From assembly GCA_964580435.1 (NCBI GenBank), contig CAZOKP010000017.1:1-38759 (forward strand): DNA of 38,759 nucleotides. The letters are read 5' to 3'. This DNA is from CAZKEW01 sp964580435. GTDB taxonomy: Bacteria; Acidobacteriota; Aminicenantia; Aminicenantales; UBA8522. Made by a program: the position numbers and the translations under genes. Each line of letters begins with the position of its first letter. Position 1 is the stretch's first letter. This document shows, piece after piece, positions 16,157 to 23,597 of the stretch. A model generated the notes under the pieces. It saw nothing but the letters and a program-made list of their open reading frames with translations. It had not been told where the DNA came from and did no database searches.

Positions 16157-16346
16157 GATTGCATCCTTATTTCCGCGATGGGGCAGGTCCTGTCGCGGTT
16201 CACCCCCGGCGCCCTCGCGGTCAATCATGGTGTCTCCGGAGCCAAAGACCGGGGCATCAAACGCTCGGGGCGGCGGGGGGCCCTCGAACCACGCCACCCT
16301 CCCCTTCTATCAGCATAGGACTATCACGGAATTGGAAATGCTTCCG
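16157..16346 (+). repeat. Dispersed GC-rich repeat, copy A (full core)
   Basis: This fills most of the 414-bp gap between purO and the LOG gene, which otherwise holds only their promoters. The ends form an imperfect inverted repeat (16161-16179 against 16323-16341, 13 of 19 positions). The inner core is closed by CGCGGTT (16194-16200) and AACCACG (16287-16293). The last 52 bp (16295-16346) are identical to copy C. Core similarity to copy B is clear (shared GGTCCTGTCGCGG, AAACGCTC and CGCCACCC). No protein is credible here. Confidence 0.75.
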
Positions 16347-16438
16347 AGCCGCACGTATTTTATTTTGGGGACAAAAGAGAAAGAGGAACTTTTTCAAGTG
16401 AGATTTTGATGCGCCCTCCCTCGTGGGCCCAGCTCATC

Positions 16439-16467
16439 TTGCCCAAGGCAGCCGATTACGTTAGAAT
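16439..16467 (+). promoter_or_regulatory. Promoter of the LOG-family gene
   Basis: TTGCCC (16439-16444), a 17-nt spacer and TAGAAT (16462-16467) precede the gene by 33 bp. The leader of about 27 nt contains GAGGAGAG (16487-16494), a strong Shine-Dalgarno about 6-8 nt before the ATG. Confidence 0.55.
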
Positions 16468-16500
16468 GGAGCGTGGCTTTATCCAAGAGGAGAGACATCT

Positions 16501-17241
16501 ATGAAAGAAGTGCATCAGGCGGAAATAGCTTATGAAAATTCTGAGTTTTTGGATTCTCCGGAAGCCCGCTCGATCAGAGTTCTGAGTGAGATCCTCGAGC
16601 CGATGGTCAGGCTGGCCAAGCACCGGGTCCATACGACCGTGCTTTTTCTTGGCTCCTCTCGGCTCGATCCTGAAGACAAGTCGTCTCCCGTGTTGAAATA
16701 CTATTGGGAGGCCGAAGAATTAGCCTACCTGCTGGCCTCCTGGGCGATCAAGCTCAAGCCCAAAGGAAAGAATTTTGTCATCTGCACCGGAGGAGGGCCG
16801 GGGATCATGGAGGCCGCCAACAGAGGCGCGTCCCGGGCCGGCGGGAAATCGATCGGGATGAATATCTCTCTCCCCCAAGAGCAGTTGCCAAATCGCTATA
16901 TTTCAGAGGAGCTTTCTTTTCTTTTTTACTACTTTTTTACCCGGAAGTTCTGGCTGATCAACAAGGCCAGGGCTGTCGTGGCCTTCCCGGGAGGCTTCGG
17001 AACCCTGGATGAGCTGTTCGAGACGTTGACTCTTATTCAGACGGGAAAGATTGCCAGGAAAGATGTGGCGATCATCCTGTACGGGAAAGAATATTGGCGC
17101 AAGATCGTCAACTTCGAGGTCCTGGTCAAGTATGGGACGATCGCGCCGGAAGATCTGGAATTGTTTACCGTCTGTTCCACGCCGAAACAGGCTTTTGCCT
17201 TCCTTAAAAAAAGGCTCCAAGAATCGTTGAAGGCCGGTTAG
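16501..17241 (+). CDS. LOG-family nucleoside-5'-phosphate phosphoribohydrolase-like protein
   Basis: The 246-residue product belongs to the LOG (TIGR00730, 'lysine decarboxylase-like') Rossmann family. The nucleotide-binding motif FVICTGGGPGIMEAANRGA is near residues 95-115, and the active-site motif FPGGFGTLDELFE, with the conserved PGGxGTxxE, is near residues 164-176. Plant and bacterial LOG proteins release free bases from nucleoside monophosphates; bacterial members often have unclear substrates. The length is above the minimal family size because of an N-terminal helical extension. It has its own promoter and ribosome binding site. Its stop overlaps the convergent VanZ-like gene by 4 bp. 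Confidence 0.87.
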   Translation: MKEVHQAEIAYENSEFLDSPEARSIRVLSEILEPMVRLAKHRVHTTVLFLGSSRLDPEDKSSPVLKYYWEAEELAYLLASWAIKLKPKGKNFVICTGGGPGIMEAANRGASRAGGKSIGMNISLPQEQLPNRYISEELSFLFYYFFTRKFWLINKARAVVAFPGGFGTLDELFETLTLIQTGKIARKDVAIILYGKEYWRKIVNFEVLVKYGTIAPEDLELFTVCSTPKQAFAFLKKRLQESLKAG

Positions 17242-17612
17242 GGTTTGACGGCCTGTTTTCTTATTTTCTCGAGATACCAATAGAGAAAGATTCCGCCGGC
17301 AATGCCCACGGCATCGGCCAGAGCGTCCAGGGCATCGCGATGCCTTCCCGGGACGTAATACTGGTGGAATTCATCCAGGATTCCGAGGGCCAGACCGGTG
17401 GAGAATGCCACCAGAATCTTTATCGTCAAGGAAGCCTTCAGGACATTGAAAAAACCAAAAGAGAGCAGCAGGGCCATAATTCCGAATTCGATCACGTGGG
17501 CAATCTTATCAAAGTGATAAGCGCGTATCCTGATCCCGAGGTCTGCCGATGATAGGCTGAAAATCAGGAGGTAAAACAAGATGGCCGGCAGAAAATAGAG
17601 CAATTTTTTCAT
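17238..17612 (-). CDS. VanZ-like family membrane protein
   Basis: This is a 124-residue integral membrane protein with three to four hydrophobic segments. The VanZ-like signature residues are present: FDKIAHVIEFGIMALLL (residues 34-50) and GILDEFHQYYVPGRHRDALDALADAVG (about 77-103), with the conserved D-K-x-x-H and E-x-x-Q/D-x-x-x-P-x-R-x-x-D pattern. The family is named after a teicoplanin-resistance accessory gene, but most chromosomal members have no proven role. No other van genes are present, so antibiotic resistance should not be assumed. No Shine-Dalgarno is obvious before the ATG. Confidence 0.85.
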   Translation of the reverse strand: MKKLLYFLPAILFYLLIFSLSSADLGIRIRAYHFDKIAHVIEFGIMALLLSFGFFNVLKASLTIKILVAFSTGLALGILDEFHQYYVPGRHRDALDALADAVGIAGGIFLYWYLEKIRKQAVKP

Positions 17613-17681
17613 GGTGTTATTGAAGTAAAGCGATTATTCTAAAGAAAAACGCCGCGAGAATCCAGGAATATGTTTAAACCC

Positions 17682-17908
17682 AAAATTGCCGGTAGTACTC
17701 GCCAACGGGTCCTGTCGCGGCTCACCCCCCGACATCCTCGCGGCCCATTCTGTTGATTACGCAAACAATAATTCCGGAGGCACCAAACGCTCCGGGCGGG
17801 GGGGGGCCCCCCCCAGCCGCGCCACCCATTAGGTGATGCCCTGATTATCGCTAGCCTTTTGAAATGAACCTCATCTATTGATAACAACAATTTTCTATCG
17901 GCAATTTT
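17682..17908 (+). repeat. Dispersed GC-rich repeat, copy B with terminal inverted repeats
   Basis: This fills most of the 350-bp gap between the VanZ-like and RlpA-like genes. AAAATTGCCGGTAG (17682-17695) and CTATCGGCAATTTT (17895-17908) match as inverted repeats at 13 of 14 positions. The core (17707-17827) resembles copy A and is closed by a perfect 7-bp stem, CGCGGCT (17716-17722) with AGCCGCG (17815-17821). It includes G9 followed directly by C8 (17798-17814). The flanking arms differ from copies A and C. No credible protein. Confidence 0.65.
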
Positions 17909-17924
17909 AGGCTGCATCCCTTGG

Positions 17925-17954
17925 TTGCTTTAGGCAGGGGAATCCTGGCATAAT
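17925..17954 (+). promoter_or_regulatory. Promoter of the RlpA-like gene, extended -10
   Basis: TTGCTT (17925-17930), an 18-nt spacer and TGG-CATAAT (-10 at 17949-17954) end 8 nt before the ATG at 17963. The transcript should be leaderless or nearly so; no Shine-Dalgarno is present. Confidence 0.5.
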
Positions 17955-17962
17955 GAGACAAG

Positions 17963-18598
17963 ATGATGAGATGTGCTAGAATTTTTTTTATTGTCTCCTT
18001 GGTGACCCTCATCGGCGGATGCCGGGCTCGCCAGCACTATTTTCCTGAAGCGGAAGGCAATGTCCAAACGGGCATAGCTTCCTGGTATGGGCCGGAATTT
18101 CATGGGAAGAGCACCTCCAGCAAAGAGATCTATGACATGAACGACCTGACCGCCGCCCATAATACGCTTCCACTGGGGACATACGTGGTCGTAACGAACC
18201 TGACGAACAGCAGGGCTGTGACCGTCCGAATCAATGACCGCGGTCCCTTTGCCAAGGACAGAGTAATCGACCTCTCCTATGCGGCGGCCAGGGCGTTGGA
18301 TATGATCGGTCCTGGCACTGCCCCTGTCCGGATCGAGGTGCTGAAGGATATCTCGCCCCCCGCATCTTTGCAGACGTTCTCCGTGCAGGTGGGGGCCTTT
18401 GTCTCAAAGGAAAACGCTGTCAGGTTGAGACGGGAGCTGGAGAGGAATTTTGCCGATGTTTATGTCACCACCTTTGAGACGACGCAGCAAATCTACTACC
18501 GTGTCCGCATTAAAGCAAGGACGAGGCAGGCGGCTGAGATGATCGCCGGGAATCTTCTAGAAAAAGGCTATACCGGCATCATTTTCGAAGGGCAATAA
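17963..18598 (+). CDS. RlpA-like septal lipoprotein with SPOR domain
   Basis: This 211-residue lipoprotein has a signal peptide ending in the lipobox LIGGC (Cys20). A double-psi beta-barrel domain follows (QTGIASWYGPEFHGKSTSSKEIYDMNDLTAAHNTLPLGTYVVVTNL, with NDRGPFAKDRVIDLSYAAA), then a C-terminal SPOR domain (FSVQVGAFVSKENAVRLRRELE, residues about 136-210). RlpA proteins are lytic transglycosylases that bind denuded glycan at the division septum through SPOR. Two ATGs (17963 and 17966) are adjacent; either could be used. The stop lies 4 bp from the stop of the convergent asparaginase-like gene. Confidence 0.9.
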   Translation: MMRCARIFFIVSLVTLIGGCRARQHYFPEAEGNVQTGIASWYGPEFHGKSTSSKEIYDMNDLTAAHNTLPLGTYVVVTNLTNSRAVTVRINDRGPFAKDRVIDLSYAAARALDMIGPGTAPVRIEVLKDISPPASLQTFSVQVGAFVSKENAVRLRRELERNFADVYVTTFETTQQIYYRVRIKARTRQAAEMIAGNLLEKGYTGIIFEGQ

Positions 18599-18602
18599 AG
18601 GT

Positions 18603-19658
18603 TTATTTTTTTTTGAAAAGGTAGGCGGCCTCCGTTAGTTTGTTCTCCTTCCCATCATGGACGGCATACGGGTCGCCGCTCCACATGCGGGCTGAACCGA
18701 ATTCTCCTTTTTTATTGAGGGCGAAGAAATTCAGGTCGAAATTGGGCCGCCCTTCCCCGTCGAGAAGGTGCGGCTGGAGTTTTGTCGTCTGGGCGACTCT
18801 TTCCAAGGCCTTGAGACAGGCCTCTTCGGGAGAAAATCCCTGAGCCATGAAGTGGACAACCTGGTAACTGCCGCAGTTGAGGAGGTTTGCTTCTCCTCTT
18901 CCGGTTGAACCGGCGGCGCCAACGGTGTTGTCGACATAGAGGCCGGCTCCGATGATGGGCGAATCCCCGATCCGGCCCGGCAGCTTATAGGACAAGCCGC
19001 TCGTCGTGGTTACTCCGGCCAAGTCGCCTTTATCGTCGATAGCGATGCAATTGATCGTTCCATAAGAAGAAAGATAGGGCTCGAGCTCCGAGGTCAGTTT
19101 GGCGGACTTGGGAGGGAACCAGTTGTCTTTATCGGAGAGCGTCTCCTTCCAGCGGAGCCAGGTCTCTCGCGATTTGTCGGTGAGCAGGTTCTCTTCCTTG
19201 AAACCATGGGCCAGGGCAAATTTTAAAGCTCCCTCGCCAACGAGAAGACAATGGTCCGTCCTTTCCATGACGAGCCTGGCGACCTTGGAGGGAGTTTTGA
19301 TATTTCTTAGGGCGGCCACAGCGCCGGAATTATGCGTCGGACCGTACATCACGGAAGCATCAAGCTCGACAACGCCTTCCTCGTTGGGGAGGCCTCCGTA
19401 TCCGACCGACGTATCGTTCGGGTCTTCTTCGACAATGTTTACTCCAGCGATGACGGCGTCCAGGGGATCGGACCCTTGGCGCAGCAGGTCCATGGCTTTT
19501 TCCGTAGCCCTGATGCCGTTCCCGCTGGCGACGACGCGCATCCCGGCGGGGCCGGCGCTCCGGCCGTTACCGATAAGATTTTTGCCGGGTGCGAGCAGCG
19601 AGGCGGCTGCCATTCCCATTCCTGTTTTGAGAAAATGCCTTCGCGTTAATCTCGACAT
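18603..19658 (-). CDS. Tat-exported glycosylasparaginase-like Ntn hydrolase
   Basis: The 351-residue product begins with a twin-arginine signal (RRHFLKTGMGMAAASLLAPG). The mature part matches N4-(beta-N-acetylglucosaminyl)-L-asparaginase: GNGIRATEKAMDLLRQGSDPLDAVIAG, SVGYGGLPNEEGVVELDAS and GRIGDSPIIGAGLYVDN. These enzymes self-cleave before a Thr nucleophile; the candidate is T201 in SSYGTINCIAIDD. The usual residues before it are His-Asp (HDTIG), here replaced by Tyr-Gly, so autoprocessing may differ. Substrates could be GlcNAc-Asn from glycoproteins or other beta-aspartyl compounds. GGAGG lies 6 nt before the ATG. Confidence 0.87.
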   Translation of the reverse strand: MSRLTRRHFLKTGMGMAAASLLAPGKNLIGNGRSAGPAGMRVVASGNGIRATEKAMDLLRQGSDPLDAVIAGVNIVEEDPNDTSVGYGGLPNEEGVVELDASVMYGPTHNSGAVAALRNIKTPSKVARLVMERTDHCLLVGEGALKFALAHGFKEENLLTDKSRETWLRWKETLSDKDNWFPPKSAKLTSELEPYLSSYGTINCIAIDDKGDLAGVTTTSGLSYKLPGRIGDSPIIGAGLYVDNTVGAAGSTGRGEANLLNCGSYQVVHFMAQGFSPEEACLKALERVAQTTKLQPHLLDGEGRPNFDLNFFALNKKGEFGSARMWSGDPYAVHDGKENKLTEAAYLFKKK

Positions 19659-19743
19659 CTCTTGCCTCCAATCTAGGGTATGAAAGAATCTACATTACTC
19701 AACTTGAGCAAGAGATGCAATATGCTTCAATCATCCAAAACGT

Positions 19744-19772
19744 TTGACAAGCAGGAGGCTTTAAGATTAAAA
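19744..19772 (+). promoter_or_regulatory. Promoter of the MFS gene
   Basis: A perfect TTGACA (19744-19749), a 17-nt spacer and TTAAAA (19767-19772) precede the ATG at 19783 by 10 nt. The leader would be only a few nucleotides. An AGGAGG lies in the spacer and is too far upstream to act as a ribosome binding site. Confidence 0.45.
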
Positions 19773-19782
19773 ACTACTGTCC

Positions 19783-20955
19783 ATGAGTTTCCAAAAACGA
19801 GTGCTCGTTTCTGCTTCCCTTTTTCATGCTCTCAATGATTCGGCAACCGTGGCCGTGCCGATGATTTTCCCTCTTCTCTATAACCAGCATTTTATCATCC
19901 ACGACTATACTCAGATCGGTATCCTGTCGAACTTCGGGCTCCTCACGACCTTCCTTTTTCAAATCCTGGTCGTTCATGCCTGCCATCGTTTTGATTACAG
20001 GTCCATGCTGGCCCTGAGCTTTGTCGGCATATCTCTGACTCTGGCCCTGATCCCCTTTTCGTCGAGCTATGCTTCGCTTTTCCTGTTTTATCTTCTCTTC
20101 CGCGTTTTTGACAGCTTCTATCACACCATGGGTCTGGCCTGGGTTTCGCGGACGCATCCGAGCCGGGGGATCGATTTCGCCATGGGGATTCAGAGCGGGT
20201 CGGGAAACCTGGGCGTTTTTCTGGCGTTTGTCTCTGTCGGGTTCCTGGCCCAGAAATTCAACTGGCAGCTTCCTCTTTTCTTCTGGGCCGGTGTCTGTTT
20301 CCTGACAGGGACGCTGAGCTTTCTTTTTGTCAGGAAGATGTCCTTTCGGACGGATGACCTGGAGGCCCTTAGTTTTTCTTCTTGGCTCCAAACCTTGAAG
20401 AAGACTCGAAGATATGTCCTCGGATTTTTGTTTGGCGGGGCCTGTTGGAGCGTGACGGTCTATTTTGCTCCTTCGCTCCTGAATCATAAATTCAGCATTC
20501 CCATGGGAAGCACGGGGCTTTATCTGGCTCTGTGGATAGGGATAGGAACCGTTGTCACATATTTTTTTGGCCCCCTAAGCCGAAGATTCGGCCGGTCGAA
20601 GATCTACAAAGCGGGATTTGTCGGCGCTTCTTTGTCGCTTCTTTTGCTGGGAGCCGCAAACACGCCTTTTTGGGCCGTCCTCGGTCTGATCCTCTTTGGG
20701 ACCTTTCTCTTTACCCTTTATCCCGCTTTACAGTCTTATGTCGGAAACTCCGTGCCTTCGAAGAATCAGCCCCAGGCCTTCAGCCTGGTCTCCAATCTCC
20801 AGATGATTTCTGGGGCTATCATATCTCTTTTGGCTGGGATCCTCTCGGACAGGTTCGGCATCGCCTCGCCTTTTGTGGCCATGGGGGCTTTGGGCATAGC
20901 GGCTTCCCTCCTCTATATCGCCTCTCTTATCAAAATGAATTCTTCAAGGGCCTGA
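19783..20955 (+). CDS. MFS transporter, fosmidomycin-resistance-like
   Basis: This 390-residue integral membrane protein has about 12 hydrophobic helices. The first helix carries LFHALNDSATVAVPMIFPLL, a His-x3-Asn-Asp pattern typical of the FSR (fosmidomycin resistance) branch. The second half starts near VLGFLFGGACWSVTVYFAPSLL and has the loop FGPLSRRFGRSK. The substrate is unknown; sugar, peptide or drug efflux are all possible. It is transcribed divergently from the asparaginase-like gene and converges on the amidohydrolase operon (25-bp gap). Confidence 0.88.
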   Translation: MSFQKRVLVSASLFHALNDSATVAVPMIFPLLYNQHFIIHDYTQIGILSNFGLLTTFLFQILVVHACHRFDYRSMLALSFVGISLTLALIPFSSSYASLFLFYLLFRVFDSFYHTMGLAWVSRTHPSRGIDFAMGIQSGSGNLGVFLAFVSVGFLAQKFNWQLPLFFWAGVCFLTGTLSFLFVRKMSFRTDDLEALSFSSWLQTLKKTRRYVLGFLFGGACWSVTVYFAPSLLNHKFSIPMGSTGLYLALWIGIGTVVTYFFGPLSRRFGRSKIYKAGFVGASLSLLLLGAANTPFWAVLGLILFGTFLFTLYPALQSYVGNSVPSKNQPQAFSLVSNLQMISGAIISLLAGILSDRFGIASPFVAMGALGIAASLLYIASLIKMNSSRA

Positions 20956-20980
20956 AAAAGCCCGGACTCCTGTTCCTCTC

Positions 20981-22270
20981 CTACCTCACTTTCTCTTCTC
21001 TGTTCTTGTATTTTTCAAGGAGTTCGGTGAAGCGATTGGAAAGGTCGGTTTCTTTTCCTTCGATAAAGACCTTCCGGATGTTTGTCCGGAGCTCGAGCAA
21101 GTCGCCGTCCGCGAGCACGATATTGGCCAGTTTGCCCTTCTCCAAGCTCCCCATAATGTCAGAGACTCCGAAGATTTGGGCCGGAGAGATCGTCACCGCC
21201 TTGAGCGCTTCGCGTTTGTCCAGACCGAACGCCGCGGCCTTGGCCGCGTGATAAGGCAGGTCCTTGGCCGAGCTCGCGCTGCGGGAGGAAAAGGCGATTC
21301 TCACTCCGGCTTTCTGGAGAACCGAAGGATTCCTAAGGAGAGCGTCGTATCCGTCCTCCCAGCTGGGCGGCATGTCGTTGAGTGAGCCGAAGACCACCGG
21401 GATGTCGGCCGCTTTGAGCTCCGCGGCGACTTTCCATCCCTGGCTGACTCCGTAGAAAATGGCCTTTAATTTTTCTTCCCGGACAAATTGGATGGCGGCC
21501 AGGATATCTTTCTCGGCTTGGACGGAGATCATCACCGGAAGTTCCCCGTTGGCGACCGGGATAAGGAACTCGAGCTTCTCGTCAAACTCGGGATAAGGAA
21601 GGAGCAGATTTCTTTTGGCCGCCTCTTTTGTTTTCTGGTAGTAGCGGGCCTTATTCAGCCAGTCTTGGAGTTCAGCGACCAGCTTGGAGGCGTCCTCGCG
21701 AGGCGCCCTCTCACGCCGATATCCGGCCCCGGGAAGCCCCGGGAACTCTATCTGCATGGTGACGGAACTCTTGATTATCATCTCCTCGGGCGTCCACCCT
21801 GTCAGTTTGATGAGGCCGCCCTGGCCCGCGATCAGGCCTCCTGAAGGTGCGACCAGGGCTGCAGTGATCCCGTTGGCCCTGGCAATGGGGATATGTATGG
21901 AGTCAGGCCGTAACGCTTCCGTGGCTCTGACCTGGGGGTTGATTCGCCCTGTTTCCCTGTAGTCGTTTGTAGCGGCAACAGAGACGATTTCCGAGAGGCC
22001 GAGATAACAGTAGCCGTCGATCATCCCCGGATACGCAGAGAGCCCGGAAACGTCCACGATTTTTGTTCCGGGAGGGACGGGGATGTCTTTTCCCAAGGCC
22101 TCAATGCGGCTCCCCTTGATAAGGATGGTGCCATCGGGAATGTCCTCGCCAACCACAGGGATAATGCGGGCCCCCTTGATCGCCGTATATGGTGCTTCTT
22201 CCTCAGCCCCAAAAAAGAGAGAGATCGTCAGGCAGAGAATCAAAGAAAAAAAGAGTATTTTCTTGGTCAT
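20981..22270 (-). CDS. Amidohydrolase paralogue without metal ligands (third of three)
   Basis: This 429-residue exported protein (signal peptide KKILFFSLILCLTISLFFG) has the amidohydrolase fold from end to end. The metal-binding HxH is replaced by Y87-C-Y89 in AYPGMIDGYCYLG. Where the catalytic sister gene has RVHSYRADE, FEHIPEA and SINSDG, this protein has MISVQAEKD, IFYGVSQG and AFSSRSA, so every expected metal ligand is missing. The C-terminal beta domain (GSLEKGKLANIVLADGDLLE) is well kept. It is probably not a metal-dependent hydrolase; a subunit or binding role is inferred. Its ATG overlaps the stop of the preceding paralogue (ATGA). Confidence 0.85.
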   Translation of the reverse strand: MTKKILFFSLILCLTISLFFGAEEEAPYTAIKGARIIPVVGEDIPDGTILIKGSRIEALGKDIPVPPGTKIVDVSGLSAYPGMIDGYCYLGLSEIVSVAATNDYRETGRINPQVRATEALRPDSIHIPIARANGITAALVAPSGGLIAGQGGLIKLTGWTPEEMIIKSSVTMQIEFPGLPGAGYRRERAPREDASKLVAELQDWLNKARYYQKTKEAAKRNLLLPYPEFDEKLEFLIPVANGELPVMISVQAEKDILAAIQFVREEKLKAIFYGVSQGWKVAAELKAADIPVVFGSLNDMPPSWEDGYDALLRNPSVLQKAGVRIAFSSRSASSAKDLPYHAAKAAAFGLDKREALKAVTISPAQIFGVSDIMGSLEKGKLANIVLADGDLLELRTNIRKVFIEGKETDLSNRFTELLEKYKNREEKVR

Positions 22271-23586
22271 TGCCTACCTCCGGGTTTCTTCACCTCCTTG
22301 CCCTGCTTGGCCGCTTCTTCCCTTTCCTTGACGTATTGAGCCCGGTCGAAATACACATCTCCTTCGATGATTGTTGTTTCACAGCGGGCATAGGCACTCA
22401 GTGGGTGCTCATTGAAGATGGCCACGTCTCCGTCCTTGCCGACCTCCAGGCTTCCGGCTGTTTTGGCCACGCCGAGCTGGATGGCCGGGTTGATGGTGAT
22501 GAGCTTGAGAGCCTCTTCTTCGGTCAGACCTCCATACTTCAAAGTTTTGCCGGCGTCATTGAAAAGACGCCGGATTCTCTCAGCGCCGTCCGAGTTGATC
22601 GAGACCAGAACGCCGTTTTTTGTACAATAAGCCGCACTGGAGGCGATTCCTTCCGCAGCTTCCACTTTGTAGGCCCAGCTATCCACGAAGACCGAAGTCC
22701 CTATGTCTTCCGTCCTGAGCTCTCGGGTGATCTTGAAGGCTTCGGGTATATGCTCAAAACAAATGATTTTGAAACCGAATTCCTTGGAGAGGTCAATAAA
22801 CTCCAATGATTCGTCCGCTCTGTAGCTGTGAACACGGGCCACAAGATTTCCCCGGAGAAGCTCGGCGAGGGCTTCCAGACGTAGGTCTCTGCGGGGCGGA
22901 AGGAGGGTTTTAGGGGGATTCTTGCCATTTTTGTCTTTAAGGTATCTCTCCCATTGGAGCATGTAATTTTTGGCGGCCAGCAGCTCAGCGCGGATGATGG
23001 CATTGACACCCATGCGCGTGGCGGGATAGCGCTGGGGCGCGGCGCCGAACACTTGCCGGCTGGCCTGTTTGGGGTTCTCACCCAGGGCGAACTTGAGAGT
23101 CTGGTACGCCTGCGGCACAATCAGTTCTTCCGCCGGCCTGCCCCATTTCGTCTTCAAGGTAATATCTCGCCCGCCAATCGGGTTGGCGCTGCCGTGCATA
23201 GTGTGGATCATCGTGACTCCTCCGGTCAGGGCGGTGAATATGGCCAGGTCTTCGGCCTGGATGACATCGCGCATATTGACTTCAGCTGTTATGACGTCAC
23301 CCGATTCATTGGTCCCCGAAAGGGCGATATGCGTGTGCGCATCGATAATTCCAGGAATCACAAATTTTCCGGTGGCATCGATCACCATCACATCTTCCGG
23401 AGCCCGGAGGTTTTCTCCGATTTCCTTGATGACCCCTCCGATGATCAGGATGTCTCCTTTGGCAAGGCTTCCTTTTGTGACTGTCAGGATCGTTCCGTTC
23501 TTGATCAGGAGATTCCCGCCATCAGAAAAGCAAGGCAGGGCAGTGACCATTGTTCCCAACAATAATGCTGCTAGTGTCTTGTTCAT
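22267..23586 (-). CDS. Exported amidohydrolase, catalytic member (second of three)
   Basis: This 439-residue protein has a signal peptide (KTLAALLLGTMVTALPCF) and a full set of amidohydrolase ligands: H84-T-H86 in PGIIDAHTHIAL, H253 in RVHSYRADE, H279 in FEHIPEA and D333 in SINSDGAE. It resembles imidazolonepropionase- and prolidase-like exported amidohydrolases that act on cyclic amides or dipeptides; the substrate cannot be told. AAAGGAGG lies 5 nt before the ATG and overlaps the stop of the upstream paralogue. It is flanked on both sides by paralogues that have lost these ligands. Confidence 0.9.
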   Translation of the reverse strand: MNKTLAALLLGTMVTALPCFSDGGNLLIKNGTILTVTKGSLAKGDILIIGGVIKEIGENLRAPEDVMVIDATGKFVIPGIIDAHTHIALSGTNESGDVITAEVNMRDVIQAEDLAIFTALTGGVTMIHTMHGSANPIGGRDITLKTKWGRPAEELIVPQAYQTLKFALGENPKQASRQVFGAAPQRYPATRMGVNAIIRAELLAAKNYMLQWERYLKDKNGKNPPKTLLPPRRDLRLEALAELLRGNLVARVHSYRADESLEFIDLSKEFGFKIICFEHIPEAFKITRELRTEDIGTSVFVDSWAYKVEAAEGIASSAAYCTKNGVLVSINSDGAERIRRLFNDAGKTLKYGGLTEEEALKLITINPAIQLGVAKTAGSLEVGKDGDVAIFNEHPLSAYARCETTIIEGDVYFDRAQYVKEREEAAKQGKEVKKPGGRQ

Positions 23587-23597
23587 GGCAGCCTCCT

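Noticed and set aside
16131..16409. Small open frames inside repeat copy A, and a similar one at 17639-17917 in copy B
   Set aside because: They lie in a structured GC-rich repeat, have no ribosome binding site and differ between copies in frame.
17238..17612. VanZ-like gene as a glycopeptide resistance gene
   Set aside because: No other van gene is nearby, and most VanZ-like proteins have no link to resistance.
17798..17814. G9C8 tract as an intrinsic terminator
   Set aside because: It has no loop and no T-tract, and lies upstream of rather than after a gene.
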